Assembly (NCBI GenBank): GCA_024276375.1
Contig: JAJRXG010000364.1
Location: 1-46,632 of the forward strand
DNA: 46,632 bases
Direction: 5' to 3'
Source: Bacteroidota bacterium
GTDB lineage: Bacteria; Bacteroidota; Bacteroidia; Chitinophagales; Saprospiraceae
The notes below the pieces were generated by a model. It ran no database searches. It had not been told where the DNA came from and was given only the letters and a program-made list of their open reading frames with translations. Made by a program: the position numbers and the translations under genes. Each line of letters starts with the position of its first letter. The first letter of the stretch is position 1. This document shows positions 25,876-34,674 of the stretch, piece after piece.

Positions 25876-27036
25876 ATGCCCATATATCATAAATTAGGTC
25901 AGATACCCACTAAAAGGCATACCCAATTTCGTAAACCTTCAGGAGATCTGTATCACGAAGAGGTTTTTGGGACGATTGGATTTGACGGGATGTCGTCATT
26001 GTTGTATCACCACCACAGACCCACACAAGTGGCTGCCATCAGGACACCACGTGATGTCCAACCGATCATAGCTTTGGACAAAAACATCACTTCTCGGAAG
26101 TTCATCACATATGATGTACCGCCACAGGATGATTATCTTGATAGTCGCGTACCATTATTGGTCAATAACGATGTGTATGTAGGCGTTGCAGCACCCAAGA
26201 AGTCTCTCCGCTCGTATTTTTACAAAAATGCGGATGCGGATGAGCTGTTGTTCATTCACAAAGGACAAGGGGTTCTGAGAACGCAGTTGGGCAACATAGA
26301 CTTTGAATACGGAGATTACCTCGTTATACCTAGGGGCATGATCTATCAGATAGATTTTGAGAGTGAAGACAATCGCATCCTGTATGTCGAGTCGTTTCAT
26401 CCCATCTACACGCCCAAGAGATATCGCAACTGGTTTGGACAGCTATTGGAACATTCACCGTATTGTGAGCGGGACTATAAGTTGCCCACAGTATTGGAGA
26501 CATATGATGAGCAGGGTCAATACGTAATAAAAATAAAAAAAGAGGATACCCTTCATGAGTTGGTTTATGCCAGCCATCCGTTTGATGTAGTAGGATGGGA
26601 TGGATACAACTTTCCTTATGGTTTTTCGATTCACAATTTTGAACCGATCACCGGACGCATTCATATGCCTCCTCCGATACATCAGACATTTGAGACGTCG
26701 GCATATGTTATATGCTCGTTTTGTCCTAGGCTTTACGATTACCATCCACAGTCGATTCCTGCACCATATAACCATTCCAATATAGACAGTGATGAAGTGT
26801 TGTACTATGTCGATGGAGACTTTATGAGTCGCAACGATATTGCTCCGGGATACATCACATTGCATCCTGCTGGCATACCTCACGGGCCTCATCCGGGTGC
26901 ATATGAACGCAGTATTGGCAAGAAAGAGACGAGAGAGTTGGCCGTGATGATTGATACATTCAAGCCACTTAAAATAACACAAGCGGCCTTAGACATTCAA
27001 GATGGTTCTTATTTTCAGTCATGGCTATCACATTAA
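25876..27036 (+). CDS. hmgA: Homogentisate 1,2-dioxygenase
   Basis: HmgA opens the ring of homogentisate to maleylacetoacetate in tyrosine and phenylalanine breakdown. The 386-residue cupin protein has LLYHHHRPTQVAAIR, the cupin strand FEYGDYLVIPRGMIYQIDF near residue 140, and the iron-ligand region GRIHMPPPIHQTFET. The C-terminal motif GIPHGPHPGAYERSIG near 340 completes the assignment. It is the first gene of a three-gene operon with fahA 13 bp downstream. No 4-hydroxyphenylpyruvate dioxygenase gene lies in the window. Confidence 0.95.
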   Translation: MPIYHKLGQIPTKRHTQFRKPSGDLYHEEVFGTIGFDGMSSLLYHHHRPTQVAAIRTPRDVQPIIALDKNITSRKFITYDVPPQDDYLDSRVPLLVNNDVYVGVAAPKKSLRSYFYKNADADELLFIHKGQGVLRTQLGNIDFEYGDYLVIPRGMIYQIDFESEDNRILYVESFHPIYTPKRYRNWFGQLLEHSPYCERDYKLPTVLETYDEQGQYVIKIKKEDTLHELVYASHPFDVVGWDGYNFPYGFSIHNFEPITGRIHMPPPIHQTFETSAYVICSFCPRLYDYHPQSIPAPYNHSNIDSDEVLYYVDGDFMSRNDIAPGYITLHPAGIPHGPHPGAYERSIGKKETRELAVMIDTFKPLKITQAALDIQDGSYFQSWLSH

Positions 27037-27049
27037 ATAAAACTAAAGT

Positions 27050-28282
27050 ATGCACAGTTGGATTTCAATAGACAAGGATTCTGATTTTAGTATTTACAAC
27101 ATCCCATTTGGCATTTACAGCCAAAATGGCGCTCAAAAGAGGGTCTGTACGGCAATTGGTGAAAGCATTCTGGATTTGGCGATGTTACATGATATGGGTC
27201 TCTGGAAGGACTTGTCTATAGAACGGAGTATCTGGACTCAGGATGTTTTAAATCCATTTATAGGCCTTGGCAAACAAGTGACCAATACCGTCCGTGAGCG
27301 GATTCAGAACACCTTGGCGGATGTTGATTCTCCTCTCAAAGGCAATCCCAAGGCATTGATTCCGATGGAGGAAGTACAGCTACATTTACCCGTTTCGATA
27401 GGAGACTATACGGATTTTTACTCGAGTATTGAGCATGCGACCAATGTCGGAAAGATGTTTCGGGATCCCGATAATGCATTGCTACCCAATTGGAAGCATC
27501 TACCAGTGGGTTATCACGGCAGGGCATCCTCAGTGATTGTTTCAGGCGTTAATATTCACAGACCTAAAGGTCAGACCAAACCCAACGAGGGCGCACCGGT
27601 TTATGGAGCTACTAAAAGGTTGGATTTTGAGCTCGAAATGGCATTTGTCATAGGCAAGAACTCGGATCTTGGTACTTCCATTAGTACAGAGGAAGCTGAT
27701 TCATATATATTTGGAATGGTACTCTTCAATGATTGGTCTGCGCGGGATATCCAGAAATGGGAGTATGTACCCTTAGGTCCATTCCTCGGCAAGAGTTTTG
27801 CCAGTTCTATGTCTCCATGGATTGTGACGACTGAGGCCTTAGACTTTGCCAGAGTAGCCGGTCCCGTACAAGATCCGGATGTACTTCCCTATTTGAAGTA
27901 TTCGGGCGATCAAAATTATGACATTAGATTATCTCTTGGCTTGACCCCAAAATCAGGTGAAGAAACGATCATCTGCCAAACCAATTTTAGATACATGTAT
28001 TGGAATATGCTCCAGCAGTTGGCACACCACACAGTCAATGGGTGCAATGTCAATATTGGAGATCTCATGGCATCCGGCACCATCAGTGGCTCCGAGGCCG
28101 GCAGCTATGGCTCGCTACTTGAATTGTCTTGGGGCGGCAAGAGAGAAGTACAACTCAAGAACGATCAAACCCGGAAGTTTTTGGAAGACTACGATATAGT
28201 GACGATATATGGTCATGCCAAAAAAGGAGATCGGCGCGTGGGATTTGGTGAAGTAAGTGCAGAAATATTGCCATCAAAATAA
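27050..28282 (+). CDS. fahA: Fumarylacetoacetase
   Basis: FahA splits fumarylacetoacetate into fumarate and acetoacetate, the last step of the homogentisate pathway. The 410 residues show an N-terminal SH3-like domain (FSIYNIPFGIYSQ) and the catalytic region YSSIEHATNVGKMFRD near 125. The catalytic domain continues with PVGYHGRASSVIVSG, metal-binding LDFELEMAFVIG near 200, and FNDWSARDIQKWEYVPLGPF near 225. Length and motifs are typical. It sits between hmgA and a flavin reductase-like gene in the same direction. Confidence 0.95.
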   Translation: MHSWISIDKDSDFSIYNIPFGIYSQNGAQKRVCTAIGESILDLAMLHDMGLWKDLSIERSIWTQDVLNPFIGLGKQVTNTVRERIQNTLADVDSPLKGNPKALIPMEEVQLHLPVSIGDYTDFYSSIEHATNVGKMFRDPDNALLPNWKHLPVGYHGRASSVIVSGVNIHRPKGQTKPNEGAPVYGATKRLDFELEMAFVIGKNSDLGTSISTEEADSYIFGMVLFNDWSARDIQKWEYVPLGPFLGKSFASSMSPWIVTTEALDFARVAGPVQDPDVLPYLKYSGDQNYDIRLSLGLTPKSGEETIICQTNFRYMYWNMLQQLAHHTVNGCNVNIGDLMASGTISGSEAGSYGSLLELSWGGKREVQLKNDQTRKFLEDYDIVTIYGHAKKGDRRVGFGEVSAEILPSK

Positions 28283-28288
28283 TGCACA

Positions 28289-29140
28289 ATGCCTGATTTT
28301 ATTAGTTTCAGCCCCAGTGATTTGTCCGTAGCGGAGTTGCACAAATATCTATTGAGTGCTGTAGCTCCGAGACCTATCGCATTGGCCAGCACGATAGATC
28401 TGCAAGGCTGTGTTAATCTCAGTCCATTTAGTTTTTTTAATGTTTTTTCCAGCAATCCACCTGTCGTTGTTTTTTCACCGGCAAGACGATCGCGTGATAG
28501 TACAACCAAGCACACATATCAGAACGTCCTTGAGGTCAAGGAAGTCGTCATCAATATTGTCAATTATGCCATTGTTGAACAAACATCACTTAGTAGCACG
28601 GAGTACGGCAAAGGAGTCAATGAATTTGACAAAGCCGGATTTACTATGCTTACTTCTGATCTTGTCAGTCCTCCGCGAGTCGCCCAAAGTCCTGTCTCCA
28701 TGGAATGCAAGGTAGATGACATCATAGTTCTCGGAAAGGAAGGGGGAGCCGGGCATCTTATCATCGCTCAAGTTGTGCGGATGCACATTGATGAGCAATA
28801 TCTCGATCGAGAGGGACAATTGGACACAACAAAATTGGATTTAGTGGGTCGGATGGGTGGCCATTGGTACACGCGCGTGACCAAAGATGCGCTATTTGAA
28901 ATACCTAAACCACTGTCCGCAAAAGGAATCGGTATTGATAGTCTGCCAGAACATATCCGTAATAGTCCTATCCTGACAGGCAATGAGCTCGCTAGGCTTG
29001 GCAATCTAAAGGAGCTCCCCAAACTCAGAAAACCCACTAATAGCAAAATGAATCCGGATCAACTACATCGCGAAGCGCAAAAACTCATACGTGAAAACAA
29101 AAGTCTGGAAGCACTAGAACTGCTGTTGAGTAAAGTATAA
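28289..29140 (+). CDS. Flavin reductase-like domain protein
   Basis: The N-terminal 190 residues match the FMN-binding split-barrel flavin reductase family, with SAVAPRPIALASTIDLQG and NLSPFSFFNVFSSNPPVVVF near residue 45. A C-terminal extension of about 80 residues ends in an amphipathic helix (LHREAQKLIRENKSLEALEL) that looks like a single TPR-like hairpin. It starts 6 bp after fahA, so it belongs to the homogentisate operon, but it has no known step in that pathway. It may supply reduced flavin or have an oxygenase-related role. The operon link is seen and the role is open. Confidence 0.82.
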   Translation: MPDFISFSPSDLSVAELHKYLLSAVAPRPIALASTIDLQGCVNLSPFSFFNVFSSNPPVVVFSPARRSRDSTTKHTYQNVLEVKEVVINIVNYAIVEQTSLSSTEYGKGVNEFDKAGFTMLTSDLVSPPRVAQSPVSMECKVDDIIVLGKEGGAGHLIIAQVVRMHIDEQYLDREGQLDTTKLDLVGRMGGHWYTRVTKDALFEIPKPLSAKGIGIDSLPEHIRNSPILTGNELARLGNLKELPKLRKPTNSKMNPDQLHREAQKLIRENKSLEALELLLSKV

Positions 29141-29152
29141 ATCAACAACCCA

Positions 29153-31471
29153 TCATCGCACAAGAGTGGCATACCCGCGCGACTCCTTTCTCTCCCCTCT
29201 AGGAATGCGGTAAGTAGCCAAATACATATAAACACCACCGGGCAAATCCATTCCGCTATTCTGCAACTTACCATTCCATCCCAGTTCAGGATCTGTAGTC
29301 GTAAAAACCTCCTTACCCCAACGATCAAAAATGATTAGCTGATAGTCATTGATCAGAGATGACGTTCCCACACCGATAAAAATATCATTGCGACCGTTGC
29401 CATCAGGCGTAAATGCATTGGGATAGAATATCTCGGCCACGGGAACCACATCAATCAACTTAGAGATGGTATCCGTACATCCATTACTACTCGTCGCTTG
29501 AAGTATCACATTGTACAAACCCGTATCCTTAAACATAAAAGACGGATTAGTTTCAAATGATATTCCTGCCATTCCGAAGTCCCAAAAGTATCCCACTGCC
29601 CCTGTAGTCAGATTGGTAAATTGTACAGTGCTCTGGTACAAAGTCGGCTCTTCTGGACTAAATGTAAAATCTGCATCCGGCCCTTTTTGCACTTGAATCA
29701 ATCCATTAAATCTACGGCTTACCGTACATCCGATGGGAGAAGTAATCTCAACAGAAACAGAGTAAGTACCGTCCTCCTCATACACATGCACAGGGCTGAG
29801 CTCCGTTCTTTCGTCTCCTTCACTTCCATCTCCAAAATCCCATAGAATATCATATTGATCGTTAATGGGTTCCGTTAGATTGTCAAAGAAAACCTCTGCC
29901 GGCTCGCATCCCAAAAATATACTGGGCTCAACAATGATTGTGCTAGGTGCAGGTTGATAATTAACAATCTTTGACTGGCGATCGATACAGCCATTGTTGT
30001 CCTCAATTTCCAATATCACTTCATTTCTTCCCGGAATCTGATACAGGTGTTGAGGATCCGTAAGTGTTGAGCTGTTGTTGTCCCCAAAATCCCATCTTCT
30101 GGCTCGGATAAAGTCTGCATCCGTATATGAAAGATCCATAAATGCTACCGGCCCTGCTACACAAGTGTCATAATCAAACTCAAAGTCTGCCTCCAATCCC
30201 GGATATACTGAAATTGTTACAAATGCGCTGTCTGTACAATTGGGGATCCCGGGATTTAGCACCATTTTAGCTTGATAGGTTCCGACATCAGGCAATGTAA
30301 ACGAGGGGTTTTTTACACTGGAAGTAAGCAGATCCCCATTGACATCTATTTCCCAATAAAACTCTTTAATATCCTCATCCCGAACACTGAGATTTTCAAA
30401 CTGAACTTCCAAATCACCACATAGGATCACTTCAAACTCTCTTTCACCCAAGGTGCGATCAGAGGCAATCCTAGCCTCTACAGCTTTCTCGCAACTACTC
30501 ACAATAAACTGAAAATCCCTTCTAATAGTACTCAATAGAACACCATCGCGATATTCCTTGGCACAGACAGCCATAACGTGCTCTCCGATGATCGTCGGTG
30601 TGCCCGTGATACGGCCGGTATTGCGATCGATAGCGACCGGTGGTGATCCGCCCATCGGTGCCCTTGCCGTAAATTGTGGGGATCTAAATACTACATTGCG
30701 AAACTCATCAGGGCCACAAAATGCAGGGTCAGGAATCACAGAATCACATTGAGTAGGAGGGGCATCCGTGTTATTGCCGCCCGCAGAAAGAGGAATGCAA
30801 AATTCATAAACTATTTGATCTCCTTCTCTATCTCTGGCAGAATGGTCATATTCTAGGGGAAATCCCGCACATACGATCAATGGAGGAAACTCATTGTATA
30901 TCGGACTGTTGTTGCACGCCATGAGTGACTCACTCGTAAACTCAATTGCAAATGCTGCTCCAAAATCACCCGGGGCAACAAGATTGCTGATCGACTCGCT
31001 CCTACAGCATCGTTGATAAGCAACCATATACTCAGTTCCTTCAGAATATGAAACCGTTATATTAAACTCATAAATGGCTCGTTCTACAAAGATCGCCGGT
31101 GGCGCTATCAAACAAGGTGGCGAATTGCCCGGGACACGCTCCCTCAAGTTATAGATTATAAAAGAGGTCTTGCTGACAAACCTCCATGCTCCACCCGATT
31201 GTCGCTCATATAGCCCAAAAACCGCACCATTGTTCAAGCTCCTCGGTCCACCATCAAAATCTGCGCCCTCTTCATCTCGACCATCTCTATACATTTGAAA
31301 TTCAAAGCGCAACTCCGCTCTATTGTTGATCGTATCCAAACTGGTACATTCAAAAAATACATCCCCTCCTATAATGTGTTTCGCACTCAAATAAGAATTG
31401 AAAGCAAGACATATCGTAATTGTGAAGATATATTTGGAAATTTGCACGCTGAATCTTTTTAATGTAACCAA
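29153..31471 (-). CDS. Secreted PKD-domain protein with type IX secretion (type B) C-terminal domain
   Basis: The 772-residue protein has an N-terminal signal (ISKYIFTITICLAFNSYLSA), a beta-rich Cys-containing region, and three PKD-like repeats. These are marked by RRWDFGDNNSSTLTDPQHLY near 470, ILWDFGDGSEGDERTELSPV near 550 and GYFWDFGMAGISFETNPSF near 640. The C-terminal sorting domain (about 690-772) has FYPNAFTPDGNGRNDIFIG and LIIFDRWGKEVFTT, the gliding-motility/CHU form. It is exported by the type IX system and attached outside the cell, probably in adhesion. The track start is a TTG; a GTG at 31447 (giving VQISKYIF) is also possible. Confidence 0.88.
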   Translation of the reverse strand: MVTLKRFSVQISKYIFTITICLAFNSYLSAKHIIGGDVFFECTSLDTINNRAELRFEFQMYRDGRDEEGADFDGGPRSLNNGAVFGLYERQSGGAWRFVSKTSFIIYNLRERVPGNSPPCLIAPPAIFVERAIYEFNITVSYSEGTEYMVAYQRCCRSESISNLVAPGDFGAAFAIEFTSESLMACNNSPIYNEFPPLIVCAGFPLEYDHSARDREGDQIVYEFCIPLSAGGNNTDAPPTQCDSVIPDPAFCGPDEFRNVVFRSPQFTARAPMGGSPPVAIDRNTGRITGTPTIIGEHVMAVCAKEYRDGVLLSTIRRDFQFIVSSCEKAVEARIASDRTLGEREFEVILCGDLEVQFENLSVRDEDIKEFYWEIDVNGDLLTSSVKNPSFTLPDVGTYQAKMVLNPGIPNCTDSAFVTISVYPGLEADFEFDYDTCVAGPVAFMDLSYTDADFIRARRWDFGDNNSSTLTDPQHLYQIPGRNEVILEIEDNNGCIDRQSKIVNYQPAPSTIIVEPSIFLGCEPAEVFFDNLTEPINDQYDILWDFGDGSEGDERTELSPVHVYEEDGTYSVSVEITSPIGCTVSRRFNGLIQVQKGPDADFTFSPEEPTLYQSTVQFTNLTTGAVGYFWDFGMAGISFETNPSFMFKDTGLYNVILQATSSNGCTDTISKLIDVVPVAEIFYPNAFTPDGNGRNDIFIGVGTSSLINDYQLIIFDRWGKEVFTTTDPELGWNGKLQNSGMDLPGGVYMYLATYRIPRGERKESRGYATLVR

Positions 31472-31519
31472 AGGGTTGTATTTTTTAGCTGTGAAGTCAC
31501 TAAAGAATGTATGTTATGC

Positions 31520-31639
31520 TGAGTTGCAAATGCTATATTGACAAGACGAAACTCTTTTTTGAATAGCATAGCCAAAGCTATGGAGTAGAAAGAGACGATG
31601 TATTGTGAATCAATGACTTGCAAATAACTTAACAATATG
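31520..31639. repeat. 120-bp interspersed repeat, copy 2
   Basis: This copy begins TGAGTTGCAAATGCT and ends ACAATATG, the same length as copy 1. Its middle contains a long imperfect hairpin built from CTCTTT/AAAGAG and CATAGC/GCTATG (31551-31593), largely decayed in copy 1. Like copy 1 it lies between divergent genes, 49 bp upstream of the minus-strand CDS start. The hairpin core suggests a non-autonomous mobile element or a structured 5' leader element. Confidence 0.75.
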
Positions 31640-31705
31640 TTTACATAAATGACTTCTGTGCTAACAGGATACAGGAATAACGTATAGAACTAAGATAGTG
31701 TTTTA

Positions 31706-32314
31706 ATGTCAATGGACGAAATGGAAGAAAGAGTAATAATGTCATCGATTTATGAGGATTTGATTGATGCAACGGTTCAAGCCATCAACAAGGGTCTGAG
31801 CATACTGTACCCAACGGATACAATATGGGGTCTCGGTTGTGATGTCTCCAACAAGAGTTCTGTACAATACATCAGAAAAATCAAACAAGTCCCGGTTGAC
31901 TTTCCCATGGTCATACTCGTTAATAGTATCGAAATGATCAAGCAGTATGCCCTGTATATTCATCCTCGAATTGAAACCCTTTTGCTCCATCATGAGCAAC
32001 CACTGACTATATTATACGACGCTCGACCTGGACAAATCGATCATCTAACCTCTCCGGAGGGTCAGATCGCAATACGACTTTGTCATGATCAATTTTGCAA
32101 TGATATAATCTATCGCATAGGTGCACCTTTGTTGGCGACTGCTGCCTCGATATATGGCCAAGCGATTCCGACAGACTTTGAGGAGATTGATAGCCGGATA
32201 AAGCAAGAAGTGGATTACATAGTCTCAGACCGGCAACGTAAGTCTAATCAAAGACTACCGTCAATAATGGCGTCATTTAATCATAAGGGAGATCTCATTT
32301 TTCTCAGGGAGTAG
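31706..32314 (+). CDS. Threonylcarbamoyl-AMP synthase-like protein (Sua5/YciO/YrdC family)
   Basis: The protein has the YrdC fold signature GLSILYPTDTIWGLGCDVSN near residue 30 and KIKQVPVDFPMVILVNSIE, then PEGQIAIRLCHDQFCNDII and ATAASIYGQAIPTDF. The family makes threonylcarbamoyl-AMP for t6A tRNA modification; short members without the C-terminal Sua5 domain are common. Either ATG 31706 or ATG 31742 (MSSIYEDLIDATVQ) could be the start; the latter gives 190 residues. YciO-type paralogues have uncertain function, so I leave the symbol empty. The gene is convergent with the S41 protease gene. Confidence 0.85.
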   Translation: MSMDEMEERVIMSSIYEDLIDATVQAINKGLSILYPTDTIWGLGCDVSNKSSVQYIRKIKQVPVDFPMVILVNSIEMIKQYALYIHPRIETLLLHHEQPLTILYDARPGQIDHLTSPEGQIAIRLCHDQFCNDIIYRIGAPLLATAASIYGQAIPTDFEEIDSRIKQEVDYIVSDRQRKSNQRLPSIMASFNHKGDLIFLRE

Positions 32315-32320
32315 ATTTCT

Positions 32321-33778
32321 TTATTTATTTTCCAACAAAGTTTCGTATTCATCCGACACGATGACTTCATATGCGGCTTGCAAGACCAGATCTAAATCTT
32401 TTGGATAGATCTCAGATCTCCCTGCGAGTATTATATCCATCATATTCCATCTCAGATCCGACCATTTTGCCCTTGAGCAAGAATCCTGTGACGACTCATC
32501 CCAAGATTGTTTATCTATATATTCAAGCAGTGATTGTTGGCTCCAAAGCTTGTTTTCGACCAATTTATTGAGCGCTTTTCTTCTGTGTTGAAACTGACTC
32601 TTACTGCATCTCTCAACCATTCTATCGGGATTCACTCCTTTTCCATCTTTTAGTAACCGTCGATTTCTGAGCGTATAAAACAAGGTGTCTGTCAAGACCT
32701 TATTAATCTTTCTACCCGAAGGCAAAATATAGGCTCCAACCGTAAGGTTTAAGCTGCCATTATTGCTTAAACTATAGTTCTGCTGAATCACACCCTTGCC
32801 AAAAGAGTTGGCTCCCATGATGACGGCGCGATCATAATCTTGAAGTACCGCCGCAAGAATCTCACTTGCAGACGCCGATCTTTCATCTATAACAACAACA
32901 ATTCTGTCTATATCAAGAAAATTGCGACCATTGGATTTGTAGATCTGAGTATCATCGACATTGTTGATTGTCGAAAGCAAGGTGAGATCCTTGTCCTTAA
33001 AAAACTGATTTAGTAACTTGATCGTCTCATCCACGACACCTCCCAGATTACCTCTCAAATCGATAATCAAGTCCTTTATATCAATAGAATCCCTTTGAAA
33101 ATGATCTAATTCATCCATAAAGTCTCGAAAAACGCCTTTGTAAAATCGGCTGATTCTTATGTAGGCAACATCCGGTTTGTTCCCAAATACATAACTTTTT
33201 ACCAGAGGTACAGACACGTTATCAACAACAATACGATAGACTCCAATCTTATCGTCTTGATGATGATAAATGGATATATCTATGGAGTCTCCAACATCTT
33301 GGGATATTAAAAATCGTACACTGTCAAGATTAATATCATAGATATCAATATCATCTATGCGCAATAAAACATCTCCTCTCTCTATACTATATTGATCGGC
33401 AGGACTGTCGGGTATAACTGAAGTAATATATACGGTATCTTGAAATGCAGCGTACTCGATACCGATACCTTCGTAAAGCCCTTTGATATATCTATTGTAA
33501 TCGGCATCCTTAGCAGCGGGAAAGTAATGACTATAATCATCAAGTTCTTCAACCATATCGGAGAGCACCTTGTCGGAAAATTTGATATAATCCAAATCTC
33601 CGTAAAATTTTGATTTAATATGATTTAAGGCTTCCTTAATACTTGTTTCAGGTGTGGGTTTGATCACCTCAACCATACTGTCAGTGCCCAAGGTTTGTTG
33701 CAATCTCATGCCGAGGATCACCCCAACTCCCGCAACAACACCCAGTATCAGCGGCAAAAATTTTGTCACTTTATTCAT
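32321..33778 (-). CDS. C-terminal processing peptidase (S41 family, PDZ domain)
   Basis: The 485-residue protein has an N-terminal membrane anchor (FLPLILGVVAGVGVILGM), a PDZ domain (about 90-175, with YEGIGIEYAAFQDTVYITSV) and the S41 catalytic domain. There ERSASASEILAAVLQDY holds the nucleophile Ser and GANSFGKGVIQQ the general-base Lys. The protein probably cleaves periplasmic substrates, as CtpA/Prc do; the substrate is unknown. A promoter-like box lies 5 nt before the ATG. Confidence 0.93.
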   Translation of the reverse strand: MNKVTKFLPLILGVVAGVGVILGMRLQQTLGTDSMVEVIKPTPETSIKEALNHIKSKFYGDLDYIKFSDKVLSDMVEELDDYSHYFPAAKDADYNRYIKGLYEGIGIEYAAFQDTVYITSVIPDSPADQYSIERGDVLLRIDDIDIYDINLDSVRFLISQDVGDSIDISIYHHQDDKIGVYRIVVDNVSVPLVKSYVFGNKPDVAYIRISRFYKGVFRDFMDELDHFQRDSIDIKDLIIDLRGNLGGVVDETIKLLNQFFKDKDLTLLSTINNVDDTQIYKSNGRNFLDIDRIVVVIDERSASASEILAAVLQDYDRAVIMGANSFGKGVIQQNYSLSNNGSLNLTVGAYILPSGRKINKVLTDTLFYTLRNRRLLKDGKGVNPDRMVERCSKSQFQHRRKALNKLVENKLWSQQSLLEYIDKQSWDESSQDSCSRAKWSDLRWNMMDIILAGRSEIYPKDLDLVLQAAYEVIVSDEYETLLENK

Positions 33779-33783
33779 GAGTG

Positions 33784-33791
33784 CGAAGGTA
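33784..33791 (-). promoter_or_regulatory. Candidate -7 box (TACCTTCG) of the S41 peptidase gene
   Basis: TACCTTCG differs once from TAnnTTTG and is separated from the ATG by only 5 nt, so the mRNA would be leaderless or nearly so. Confidence 0.5.
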
Positions 33792-33937
33792 TATCATTGA
33801 GCGCGTCAAGATGCAATTCTTATACTCGAAATGCTCAATTCAAAAATACAAGAAATGTTAAAATGAATTTTATTCCGAATAATATATATGTTTTAGGAGG
33901 AAAACATGTGTTAAAAACTAGTAAATACCCATTTTCT

Positions 33938-34000
33938 TTTACTTTGTAAGTAAATTGCCAATAAATAATACCGCTATTTTGCGGTATATTGTCATATTTG
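33938..34000 (+). promoter_or_regulatory. Lrp-family gene promoter region with two dyads
   Basis: TTTACTT-TGT-AAGTAAA (33938-33954) and ATACCGC-TATTTT-GCGGTAT (33968-33987) lie just upstream of a -7-like box CATATTTG (33993-34000), 47 nt before the ATG at 34048. The positions around -20 to -70 suit autoregulation by the encoded Lrp protein. The dyads are seen; the binding is inferred. Confidence 0.45.
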
Positions 34001-34047
34001 CTATCACTTATATTTATCAAAAATTATTCAAAAATTATTTAAAGAGT

Positions 34048-34530
34048 ATGAAACACAGATCAGATTTAGATCACATAGATCTACAGATCATTGCACTCAT
34101 GCTAAAGGACGCAAAAACTTCTTATGCCGACATCGGTCAGCAGTTATTTGTTTCCGGAGGAACAGTGCATGTACGCCTCAAGAAACTTACCGAATTGGGT
34201 ATTATTACAGGCTCTCAATTGAAAGTAAATTACACAAAACTTGGTTTTGGTGTACTTGCTTTTATTGGTATTTTTCTTGAAAAAAGCCAATATTACGATA
34301 AGGTAATAGAGGAATTGAGAGAAATCCCGGAAATTGTCTCAGCACATTACACAACGGGCAACTACAGTATTTTCACCCGAATCATGTGCAAGGACACCAA
34401 TCACCTTCGGGAGATCCTTTCTACAAAAATCCAAATGATTGAAGGTATTCAGCGGACAGAGACATTTATCTCCTTAGAAGAGTCTATCAACAGACCCCCT
34501 AAAGTATATGAAGGTGGTGACAAAAGATAA
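34048..34530 (+). CDS. Lrp/AsnC-family transcriptional regulator
   Basis: The ATG at 34048 gives MKHRSDLDHIDLQIIALMLK, the normal Lrp/AsnC start, and 160 residues, the usual length; the track extension to 33955 runs through the promoter. The helix-turn-helix is TSYADIGQQLFVSGGTVHVR near residue 25-45, and the RAM effector domain follows with GVLAFIGIFLEKSQYYDKVI. It probably senses an amino acid and may control itself. The target genes are unknown; the D-aminoacylase-like gene next door is convergent. Confidence 0.9.
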   Translation: MKHRSDLDHIDLQIIALMLKDAKTSYADIGQQLFVSGGTVHVRLKKLTELGIITGSQLKVNYTKLGFGVLAFIGIFLEKSQYYDKVIEELREIPEIVSAHYTTGNYSIFTRIMCKDTNHLREILSTKIQMIEGIQRTETFISLEESINRPPKVYEGGDKR

Positions 34531-34637
34531 TCGCTAGACTGTTTTGTATCAAGTGGCTTGTTGGTCTTTTTTCGATAAAACAAGTACTTTTTCTTTATTG
34601 GAAGTGATAAGATGCTACCGATAAAGTAAAACCATAA

Positions 34638-34674
34638 CAAAAGAGTGAATCCTTGGAGTCACTCTTTTGTTTTA
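34638..34674. terminator. Bidirectional intrinsic terminator
   Basis: A perfect 11-bp stem CAAAAGAGTGA/TCACTCTTTTG with a 10-nt loop lies between the convergent Lrp and amidohydrolase genes. On the plus strand it is followed by TTTTA. On the minus strand the stem's own T-rich arm serves, and it begins 3 bp after the amidohydrolase stop. Confidence 0.8.

Noticed and set aside
33863-33949. 28-codon ORF MNFIPNNIYVLGG... and an AGGAGG before ATG TGT TAA upstream of the Lrp gene
   Set aside because: Short, in AT-rich promoter DNA, and the AGGAGG leads only to a two-codon frame. No support beyond an open frame.
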